This document shows, one piece after another, positions 1-5,271 of a stretch of DNA of 5,313 bases; position 1 is the stretch's first letter, and each line of letters opens with the position of its first letter. The position numbers were made by a program, and so were the translations under genes. The notes beneath the pieces are model-generated. The model was not told where the DNA came from. It did no database searches and saw nothing but the letters and a program-made list of their open reading frames with translations. The stretch is from RGIG9079 sp964567845 (GTDB lineage Bacteria; Bacteroidota; Bacteroidia; Bacteroidales; Marinifilaceae): positions 1 through 5,313 of the forward strand of contig CAZMOG010000102.1 in NCBI GenBank assembly GCA_964567845.1, given 5' to 3'.

Positions 1-67
1 GCAGATTCTTCATATCTGCCTTTCCCTCAGCCTTTCCGTTTCCAAATGTGTAAACGTGTTTGCTCAT
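1..67 (-). CDS. ppdK: Pyruvate, phosphate dikinase, N-terminal fragment (partial at window edge)
   Basis: The reverse strand opens with ATG at 67-65 and encodes 22 residues, MSKHVYTFGNGKAEGKADMK followed by NL, before the window ends. The segment YTFGNGKAEGKADMKNL matches my knowledge of the N-terminus of bacterial pyruvate, phosphate dikinase, where it precedes the GGKGANLAEM part of the nucleotide-binding domain. The enzyme interconverts pyruvate + ATP + Pi with PEP + AMP + PPi in the cytosol and is common in anaerobic Bacteroidales. The family is usually near 900 residues, so only about 2% is visible and catalytic residues cannot be checked. There is no clear Shine-Dalgarno upstream, only an A/T-rich leader, as is usual in this phylum. 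It is transcribed away from the exported-protein operon. The assignment rests on a short but distinctive stretch. Confidence 0.88.
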   Translation of the reverse strand, partial: MSKHVYTFGNGKAEGKADMKNL

Positions 68-113
68 ACAATTAATAATAATTTATGTGTTAAAATATTT
101 GTTTCTAAAGTAG

Positions 114-126
114 GCACACTTTGTGC
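114..126 (-). other. Small dyad GCACA-CTT-TGTGC at the predicted 5' end of the ppdK leader
   Basis: A perfect 5-bp inverted repeat with a 3-nt loop lies immediately downstream of the predicted ppdK transcription start, so it would form the first bases of the transcript. It could be a stabilising 5' hairpin, a small operator, or chance. The stem is too short to be sure. Confidence 0.25.
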
Positions 127-133
127 ATCCTCG

Positions 134-141
134 CAAAGTTA
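134..141 (-). promoter_or_regulatory. ppdK: Bacteroides-type -7 box for ppdK
   Basis: Read on the minus strand this is TAACTTTG, a full match to the Bacteroides -7 consensus TAnnTTTG. Transcription would start near 127-129, giving a 5' leader of about 60 nt before the ppdK ATG at 67. No good -33 TTTG lies at the expected 19-21 nt spacing (around 161-166), so the upstream element is weak or absent. Confidence 0.6.
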
Positions 142-279
142 ATATATTTTTCCGTTTTTCCATTAAGCGAGGCCAAAAATATTGCAGTATAAATATGCAC
201 AAACGTTATAGGAGTGGGAAAATAGTTGTTTGAGAATATTATTGATGAATGTTAATAGAAGTTAAATGAATTATTTTTC

Positions 280-309
280 TTGATTTCATTTTTTTTGTTG
301 TTATCTTTG
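280..309 (+). promoter_or_regulatory. Bacteroides-type promoter of the exported-protein operon
   Basis: TATCTTTG at 302-309 fits the -7 consensus TAnnTTTG exactly. A TTG at 280-282 sits 19 nt upstream at the -33 position. The predicted start of transcription is near 315, leaving a leader of about 25 nt before the ATG at 340. Because the promoter lies inside the open frame that begins with TTG at 280, that upstream TTG cannot be the start codon of this transcript. No other convincing promoter is seen before 3533, so this one probably drives all four genes. Confidence 0.7.
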
Positions 310-339
310 CCCTATACCAAAAAACAATACGTTAAGATT

Positions 340-879
340 ATGAAAAAGAGTTGGCTTGTAATTGCAACATTGTTTGTAGGGATAATTGGTTTCTTTGCAG
401 AGTCAATATATTTGAACTTATTTGTAAATAGATTAAATTTTGGTGGTAACATTGGAAGAGAATTTATCTTTCCGGATAACATAAAGTCACAACGCTTAAT
501 CATGGAGGATACTTTGGTTGAATTTTATGATAATACATATAGTGTGGTTGTTTACTTAGACTCTACAAATTGTATCCCATGTAAAATGTCTTTGCCAAAA
601 TGGGAAGAGTTTATAAATCAATATGGTTCATATCAGGTATTAAATTTTATATGTGCTGTTAGAGTTACAGATGAACGAGAAATAGCAATTCTGCAGAAAC
701 AACAGCGTAGTAGATTGCCTATTTATGTGGACAAGAATGGTTTTATTGAGTCCAATAATCATATTAGTGCTGGAGATGTTAATGTTTTTCTTTTGGATAC
801 AAACAATAGAATAGTTGCAATTGGGGACCCGCTTACGAATTCAATGGTTGAAAAGATATATAATAAACACTTAAAATGA
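340..879 (+). CDS. Membrane-anchored thioredoxin-fold (redoxin-like) protein with CIPC motif
   Basis: This 179-residue protein has a basic start (MKK) and one hydrophobic segment at about residues 5-20. There is no lipobox cysteine, so it is likely an uncleaved inner-membrane anchor or a signal peptide, with the rest in the periplasm. At 69-91 a beta strand (VVVYLD) leads into STNCIPCK, giving a CxxC pair at C78 and C81, then a helix (LPKWEEFI). That is the thioredoxin active-site layout, and similar STxCxxCK redoxin-like proteins occur in Bacteroidales propeller/NVEALA loci. VNVFLLDTNNRIVAIGDP at 147-164 matches the later strand-turn-strand, but the usual cis-proline position appears to be V147, so the active site is atypical. 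The ATG at 340 is chosen because an upstream in-frame TTG at 280 lies in the promoter. Its stop overlaps the next gene by 4 nt (ATGA). It probably forms, reduces or shuffles disulfides in partner proteins; the substrate is unknown, and the downstream cysteine-rich peptide is an obvious candidate. Confidence 0.75.
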   Translation: MKKSWLVIATLFVGIIGFFAESIYLNLFVNRLNFGGNIGREFIFPDNIKSQRLIMEDTLVEFYDNTYSVVVYLDSTNCIPCKMSLPKWEEFINQYGSYQVLNFICAVRVTDEREIAILQKQQRSRLPIYVDKNGFIESNNHISAGDVNVFLLDTNNRIVAIGDPLTNSMVEKIYNKHLK

Positions 880-1184
880 TGGATATGAAGACTGTAAAGA
901 TTGTAGTGTTCTTCCTATTTGTAGGAAGTGTATGTGGTGTGTTGGGACATCGATATGCAGAGAATAAGCATCGGGATTTATATGTAAATCACGAAGCTTT
1001 AACTACGGCAGAGAATGGTAATGAATGGGAATCAAACTATCAGTATTGCAGATGCAAAGATAAGGATGATGACAATGTAAAGACTTGTGTAGCTGGAAAT
1101 GCGTTGTCGTTAAGACCGTCTTGCAAGAAAGAGGTGATAGGAGTTCCACTGTATTGTAGAAATTTGGATGAAAATGGTCAATAA
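876..1184 (+). CDS. NVEALA-like small cysteine-rich exported peptide
   Basis: The product is 102 residues from the first ATG; ATGs at 879 and 885 are also in frame, and the 885 start (MKTVKIVVFF) gives the most typical signal peptide. A hydrophobic stretch at residues 7-24 is followed by a charged segment (HRYAENKHR) and then LYVNHEALTTAENGNE at 35-50. That resembles the NVEALA motif of a family of short secreted Bacteroidetes proteins (consensus around NVEALA, then acidic/Gly residues), though here it is degenerate (VNHEAL). The tail carries five cysteines, C58, C60, C71, C83 and C94, with an acidic DKDDD run between, which suggests disulfides or metal binding. The function of the family is not established. 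The gene overlaps the redoxin by 4 nt and the lipoprotein gene by 17 nt, so translation is probably coupled. Export is confident; the NVEALA label is moderately so. Confidence 0.65.
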   Translation: MMDMKTVKIVVFFLFVGSVCGVLGHRYAENKHRDLYVNHEALTTAENGNEWESNYQYCRCKDKDDDNVKTCVAGNALSLRPSCKKEVIGVPLYCRNLDENGQ

Positions 1185-2346
1185 TGTTATATCTTTATTT
1201 ATCGCAATAATGATTATTGGGTGCCAATCAGAAGTACCATGTAATTTTAATGTGATAGATTATGGTAAAGTTCCATTTCAAGGATGTAAAGCATTGGAAT
1301 GTGAGGAATTGGAATATGATACGATATACATTAATTCAATAGATGGGGAGGCTCTTAGTTCCATGATTGGAAATTTCTTTGTTCATGGAGATAAAATATG
1401 TTTTGCTGATGATGAATTATCTACAATTCTCACATACGATACATTGGGCAGGCATATTAAGAATTATTTATCATTTGGTCGAGGCCCGAAAGAGATAATG
1501 GGGCTATACCATGCTACAAATTATGGAAAAGACTCAATTATGATAATAGATGGACAATGGGGACTATATTATCTTGATTCGGAGTTTAATATTGTTGATA
1601 AAAATCGTATAAATTGGGGTGAATTTGCAGAAATCGTAGATTGGAATGAATTAAAGGATAAGCCTGACCCAAATGTCAAAGCAATGTATGAATTTGAATA
1701 CTATAATGGAAAAATTGATTCATACAATAATAGTATAGTGCTTCCGATAGTCACTGAGCATATTAATTACAATGGATACGGGAATAATAGTAAACATTTT
1801 TACAGGAATGCAAGCACGTTTGGTGTGGTTAGGGATTATGTTCTGGAACAGACACTGATTCAGCGTTCGCCTGTGTATGAAAACTATAAATATGCTCCAA
1901 CATTTTATCATCAGATATTTGATGTTCTGGACAATATATTGTACTTCTCTTTTGAGGCAGATTCTTTGATATATTGTATGGATTTGGATTCGTTGGAGGT
2001 TGTGAAATCTTTTGGATGTGAAGCTGTTGATATTGATAAGGATTATGCTGAGTACAATTCAGTTGAGCGTTGTGATGAAAATTGGAAGAGTGATAGGGAA
2101 AAGTATGGATATTATCAAGAGCTTTTTGCCTACAGCTTGGATAAGGACAACTATCTGTTTCGTTCTTTCAAGCGTGATTCCCAAGGTTATGGGGTTCAAC
2201 TTTACAAAAATGATACTTTGATCGCTGAGACAGCAACTCCTAAAAATTTTAAAGTGTTTGGGTATATCGCCCCGTATTTTTACGCTTCCTCCGCATATAA
2301 ATCGGGTGTTGATAGCATGTATGTTCACAGAATCAAAATAAAATAG
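1168..2346 (+). CDS. Six-bladed beta-propeller lipoprotein (BF3164/TolB-like family)
   Basis: This is a 392-residue exported lipoprotein. The N-terminus is a short hydrophobic signal peptide ending in a lipobox, MIIGC, with the lipidated cysteine at C19 followed by QSE. Residues of about 65-135 read like propeller blades: a strand (KICFADD), then TYDTLGRHIKNYLSFGRGPKE (the last six residues at 104-109), then SIMIIDGQWGLYYLDSEF. The 'D-x-x-G-(x)n-GRGP-E' pattern is characteristic of the Bacteroidetes 6-bladed propeller lipoproteins often found beside NVEALA genes. About 390 residues is normal for them. The later part (to 392) has repeated strand-turn patterns such as YCMDLDSLEVVKSFG. Seven cysteines besides C19 are present (C25, C40, C45, C78 and three near 300), many for such a protein. 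Start ambiguity: ATG at 1168 (MKMVNN) or 1174. Cellular role is unknown; a surface or outer-membrane binding or scaffold role is inferred from the fold. Confidence 0.75.
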   Translation: MKMVNNVISLFIAIMIIGCQSEVPCNFNVIDYGKVPFQGCKALECEELEYDTIYINSIDGEALSSMIGNFFVHGDKICFADDELSTILTYDTLGRHIKNYLSFGRGPKEIMGLYHATNYGKDSIMIIDGQWGLYYLDSEFNIVDKNRINWGEFAEIVDWNELKDKPDPNVKAMYEFEYYNGKIDSYNNSIVLPIVTEHINYNGYGNNSKHFYRNASTFGVVRDYVLEQTLIQRSPVYENYKYAPTFYHQIFDVLDNILYFSFEADSLIYCMDLDSLEVVKSFGCEAVDIDKDYAEYNSVERCDENWKSDREKYGYYQELFAYSLDKDNYLFRSFKRDSQGYGVQLYKNDTLIAETATPKNFKVFGYIAPYFYASSAYKSGVDSMYVHRIKIK

Positions 2347-2348
2347 GA

Positions 2349-3533
2349 ATGAAAGTATTAAGGCTGATATTTTTAGTTGCATTTCTCGTAATCGGAGGGT
2401 TGAAGTTAAATGCTCAGATTGTTATGGATGAAGTGGTTGTTAAGGGATTTAACTATCTTTCAATTTTGAAAGAACTTAATTCAAAATGTCCAAAATTTCC
2501 GGTGTCACAGAGGTTCACACACAATTATCTATACGATGTTATATGCGAAAGGGCCGTAGAGTATAATGATACTTGCGTAATGTTGAATTTTGATAAAGGT
2601 TCTCTTTTTACATCGCGTAGTATAAAGATGAGTGATGCTTTTGATGCCGGTTATATATATCGTTTTATCCCTGTCTCTTCGGGCAGAAGTATGAATATTA
2701 CTATTGATGGTGCTGATACCATTACTAAAACGTTTATGCCTTATGTAGAAAACAGACCGGAATTAGAATACAATACTACTTCGCATCCCTGTTTTGAGCT
2801 GTTGAGAGTTTTGCAACTTTATTCACCGCCCTATGCAAGACTTAAGGAGTTTGATTTCGAAATAGAGGATATTAAAGGTGATACAATAATTGTGAATTAT
2901 TCCTATAAGGGAAAGGAACTTATAGAATGTAGGGGAAGATTGTTTTTAAGTGCTAAACAGCGAATGATTATTAAAAATGAGATAGATAGTTTTGATTTTT
3001 ACTCTGTATATGAACAGAATTCGAGATTGCCACAAAAGTATGACTGTTTTGATTTAAAAGTGATAGTAAAATATGGTCTTGATTCCGAGAACCTGCTCTA
3101 TATTTCATATATCAATTCTGAAAAAACGTGGAATAGAATGCCGGACAAATCCCACATTTATAGAGGGACTCCTCCATTGAGACAACAATTACGAGATAAA
3201 ACTTTAATAGAATATGAGGTGTTGCAATTAGCTTGTCCAAAGATTATAAATATAGAAGAGTCGAAGGAACTGCCTGAATATATTTTAAAAACATTGATTT
3301 CTGTCCCAGATTGGACTCCGATTCCTTACGACCCTAATGATAAAATGAATTTGGAACTTGCTACCAATAAACGAATTGCCTTAATAGAGCGATATATGCC
3401 ATTAAAAAAACAATATACCGCGAATAGCAATAAGATTATTGAAACACCAATGTTACAACGTTTGACCAACTCTCATATTGAACATTGCAATAATGCGCTA
3501 AAATTAGTTAAAGAGGTTTTTGGAATAGAGTAG
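2349..3533 (+). CDS. Secreted protein of unknown function with N-terminal TonB-box-like segment
   Basis: The protein has 394 residues. A signal peptide (hydrophobic 4-18) ends LNA|Q at 20-23, the common Bacteroidetes signal peptidase I site. The mature protein begins QIVMDEVVVKGFNYLSILKE, in which MDEVVVKG at 26-33 resembles the TonB-box/linker seen at the end of carboxypeptidase-like regulatory domains in this phylum. No such domain precedes it and no beta-barrel or plug follows. The following helix (YLSILKELNSKCP) is reminiscent of Bacteroidetes envelope proteins in which 'EVVVKG' is followed by an amphipathic helix and a mixed alpha/beta domain, so this may be a shortened relative. Eight cysteines occur (near 48, 66, 77, 148, 193, 232, 297 and 380). 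It starts 2 nt after the propeller stop, so the pair is translationally coupled. No enzymatic motif is recognised. It ends 67 nt before the next gene, and no clear terminator is seen there. Confidence 0.65.
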   Translation: MKVLRLIFLVAFLVIGGLKLNAQIVMDEVVVKGFNYLSILKELNSKCPKFPVSQRFTHNYLYDVICERAVEYNDTCVMLNFDKGSLFTSRSIKMSDAFDAGYIYRFIPVSSGRSMNITIDGADTITKTFMPYVENRPELEYNTTSHPCFELLRVLQLYSPPYARLKEFDFEIEDIKGDTIIVNYSYKGKELIECRGRLFLSAKQRMIIKNEIDSFDFYSVYEQNSRLPQKYDCFDLKVIVKYGLDSENLLYISYINSEKTWNRMPDKSHIYRGTPPLRQQLRDKTLIEYEVLQLACPKIINIEESKELPEYILKTLISVPDWTPIPYDPNDKMNLELATNKRIALIERYMPLKKQYTANSNKIIETPMLQRLTNSHIEHCNNALKLVKEVFGIE

Positions 3534-3567
3534 TCTATGCAGCAGTGTGTCTGTAGCAAAAATTCAT

Positions 3568-3575
3568 TAATTTTG
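3568..3575 (+). promoter_or_regulatory. Bacteroides-type -7 box for the radical SAM gene
   Basis: TAATTTTG matches TAnnTTTG and lies 25 nt before the ATG at 3601, predicting a leader of about 20 nt. No clear -33 TTTG is found at the expected spacing. A purine-rich AAAGG at 3591-3595 could act as a weak ribosome binding site. The promoter lets this gene be transcribed independently of the upstream operon. Confidence 0.5.
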
Positions 3576-3600
3576 TGTGCGGTAATGTTCAAAGGTCAAA

Positions 3601-4536
3601 ATGGAGTTGAAGCGCAGATATACAAACTTTTCCGATAAGTTAAAACAGATTTTTGGGGCGAGGGTTCAGAAACTCTCGATTGATGCCGGCTTTACCTGTC
3701 CTAATCGTGATGGATATGTCGGTATTGGAGGTTGTACCTTTTGTGATAATTCAAGCTTCAGCCCTGATTATTGCAGAACGGCAGGAGGGATAACGGAACA
3801 GATCAATGCCGGAATCTCTTTTTTTGGTAATAAATATCCCGACCAAAAATATTTGGCCTATTTTCAGACCTATAGCGCGACATACGCTCCGTTGAGTGTC
3901 ATAAAAAGCAGGGTAGAGGAGGCTTTGTCGCATCCGAAAATCAGTGGAATAGTATTGGGGACACGTCCCGATGTCTGTTCTGATGAGGTTCTGGACTATT
4001 TAGAGGAGTTGGCTAAAGGGAGTTATGTGGGTGTCGAGTTCGGTGTTGAGAGTACCAATAATGCAGTTCTTGAAAGTGTAAATCGTGGCCATGGTTATGA
4101 GGTGAGCGAGGATGCAATTCTGCGGGCTTCGGGGCGAGGAATTTATATTGGTGCGCACTTGATTATCGGTTTGCCGGGCGAAAGTCGTAGGGAAGCTTTA
4201 CAGGGAGCCGTTAAGGTGGCGAATTTGCCGATAGATGTGTTGAAACTTCATCAGCTGCAGATAATTAAAAATACAAAGATGAGTTGTGAATATCTGGCCT
4301 CGCCCGAAAAATTCGACCTCTTTACAATGGAGGAGTATTTGGAATTTCTTGCTGAATTAATACCATTGATTCCGGAAAACGTGGGGTTTGAAAGATTTGT
4401 AAATCAGGTGCCTCCGGGCTATCTGATTGCTCCGAAATGGGGAATTAAAAACCATGAATTTACAGCCAAATTGGATAGGTGTTTGGAAAGACACAATGTT
4501 TGGCAAGGAAAATTTACAAAAGATTGCGAAAACTGA
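3601..4536 (+). CDS. TIGR01212-family radical SAM protein (YhcC/YtqA-like)
   Basis: This 311-residue cytosolic iron-sulfur protein begins directly with the core domain, and its length is normal for the family. At 26-49, SIDAGFTCPNRDG followed by GGCTFCD holds the SAM-cluster cysteines C33, C45 and C48, spaced C-x11-C-x2-C. This is wider than the usual CxxxCxxC but typical of this family. Other family markers are GGITEQ, AYFQTYSATYAP, GTRPDV, the glycine/acidic strand VEFGVES, RGHGYE, HLIIGLPGES and LKLHQLQIIKNTKM. The three cysteines bind a [4Fe-4S] cluster that cleaves S-adenosylmethionine to start radical chemistry. From general knowledge, a Gram-positive member (YtqA) has been linked to modification of the tRNA wobble uridine; whether that holds here is unproven. 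The gene is GC-richer than the preceding operon and is likely a core gene with its own promoter. Confidence 0.9.
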   Translation: MELKRRYTNFSDKLKQIFGARVQKLSIDAGFTCPNRDGYVGIGGCTFCDNSSFSPDYCRTAGGITEQINAGISFFGNKYPDQKYLAYFQTYSATYAPLSVIKSRVEEALSHPKISGIVLGTRPDVCSDEVLDYLEELAKGSYVGVEFGVESTNNAVLESVNRGHGYEVSEDAILRASGRGIYIGAHLIIGLPGESRREALQGAVKVANLPIDVLKLHQLQIIKNTKMSCEYLASPEKFDLFTMEEYLEFLAELIPLIPENVGFERFVNQVPPGYLIAPKWGIKNHEFTAKLDRCLERHNVWQGKFTKDCEN

Positions 4537-4555
4537 TAAAAAATCAGTACTTTTG
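4524..4555 (+). promoter_or_regulatory. Bacteroides-type promoter of the ACT-domain gene
   Basis: TACTTTTG at 4548-4555 fits TAnnTTTG, and TTG at 4524-4526 lies 21 nt upstream, inside the end of the radical SAM coding sequence. Transcription would start near 4561, about 18 nt before the ATG at 4579. An AGAGG at 4569-4573 lies 5 nt before the start codon and may help ribosome binding. Confidence 0.55.
4532..4548. repeat. Perfect 6-bp dyad ACTGAT-AAAAA-ATCAGT at the radical SAM stop codon
   Basis: The left arm (4532-4537) contains the TGA stop of the radical SAM gene. The right arm (4543-4548) ends on the first base of the -7 box of the next promoter, and CTTTTGTT follows. It could be a weak intrinsic terminator (short AT-rich stem, poor T-run) or an operator between the -33 and -7 elements of the downstream promoter. 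Confidence 0.4.
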
Positions 4556-4578
4556 TTCAAAATTAAACAGAGGCCTAT

Positions 4579-5238
4579 ATGGTAAGTATATCGCAAGTAG
4601 TAGAGAATATCGTTAAGCATCGTCCCTATCTGTCAGAGGCGTTGGCTGCCGGGATTATAAATGTCTCTTCTTTGGCGCGTCAGTTGCAGTCAGATGTGGA
4701 GGCAGTGGTGAAAAAGGAGGTTAATACCGGAGCTATTGTTATGGCTCTTAACAGGTTGGCTCCATATCTGCAGGTGCGTGAGCAGGTTCAATTGAATAAG
4801 TTGCTTGCAAACATGGGCGATATTGTTTTGCGTAGCGGACTGTGCGATTATACCTTTAAAAATTCCCAGACATTGGTGGATTGCCACATTGAGGTTTTGA
4901 AGCAGTTGTCGAAGAGTGAGGGAATTTTCTACACAATGGTGCAAGGAGTTTTCGAGACAAATATTGTTATTAGCGATATAGCTTCATCGTTGATTGATGA
5001 ACACTTTAAAAGTGAGCAGTGTTTGTTTAAGAAGCGAGGTTTGTCGTCGGTTACATTGAAGTTGCCACAGGGCAATAGCATGCAACCGGGATTTTACTAT
5101 ACCATAATGAAAGAGTTGAGTTGGGAGGGAATCAATTTGACCGAGGTTATCTCTTCTACGAATGAGTTTACAGTTGTGGTTGAGAATGACTTGATTGACA
5201 AAACTTTCATTGTGTTGAAGAATATAGGGAAGAATTGA
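4579..5238 (+). CDS. ACT-like domain protein with uncharacterised helical N-terminus
   Basis: This is a 219-residue soluble protein with no signal peptide or membrane segment. Residues 1-65 are predominantly helical and look like a small helix-turn-helix-like fold (QVVENIVKHRPYLSEALAAG, then SSLARQLQSDVEAVVKKEVN), which could be DNA binding, though no specific family is recognised. The middle (about 75-150) is a mixed region including TLVDCHIEVLKQLSKSEG. The C-terminal 155-219 is ACT-like: VTLKLPQGNSMQPGFYYTIM, then ELSWEGINLTEVISSTNEFTVVVE. This strand-helix-strand-strand with the EVISSTNEFT segment resembles the ACT domains of aspartate kinases and related regulatory proteins. ACT domains commonly bind amino acids as effectors. 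A role as an amino-acid-sensing regulator is inference. No kinase catalytic region is present, so a label of aspartate kinase would be wrong. It has its own promoter; stop at 5236-5238. Confidence 0.7.
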   Translation: MVSISQVVENIVKHRPYLSEALAAGIINVSSLARQLQSDVEAVVKKEVNTGAIVMALNRLAPYLQVREQVQLNKLLANMGDIVLRSGLCDYTFKNSQTLVDCHIEVLKQLSKSEGIFYTMVQGVFETNIVISDIASSLIDEHFKSEQCLFKKRGLSSVTLKLPQGNSMQPGFYYTIMKELSWEGINLTEVISSTNEFTVVVENDLIDKTFIVLKNIGKN

Positions 5239-5240
5239 TT

Positions 5241-5271
5241 AGTTAGGAGTGAACAGTTAGGAGTTTGGAGT
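5241..5271. repeat. Short direct-repeat cluster, AGTTAGGAGT units
   Basis: Two exact 10-bp copies of AGTTAGGAGT lie at 5241-5250 and 5255-5264, and a third copy with one mismatch (AGTTTGGAGT) overlaps at 5262-5271. They sit just after the stop of the ACT-domain gene in non-coding sequence. Similar AGTTAGGAGT-type runs are, from memory, frequent in intergenic DNA of several Bacteroidetes genomes and may belong to a dispersed repeat. The remainder to 5313 ends in TCAAGTCCCCCTTATT, which may be the first arm of a larger dyad beyond the edge. Confidence 0.55.

Noticed and set aside
200..208. TAACGTTTG on the minus strand as a second ppdK promoter
   Set aside because: It has three instead of two bases between TA and TTTG, and the exact match at 134-141 is closer to the gene.
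280..339. TTG-initiated 20-residue extension of the redoxin
   Set aside because: It contains the -33 and -7 elements of the operon promoter, and the ATG at 340 gives a normal signal or anchor sequence.
2059..2382. 107-codon minus-strand open frame, and a 69-codon plus-strand frame at 2012-2221
   Set aside because: Both lie in other frames of the propeller lipoprotein, which has a convincing signal, lipobox and motif.
3534..3600. Terminator for the four-gene operon
   Set aside because: No stable stem with a T-run is visible. TGCAGCA/TGTAGCA at 3537-3558 has imperfect arms and no T-tract.
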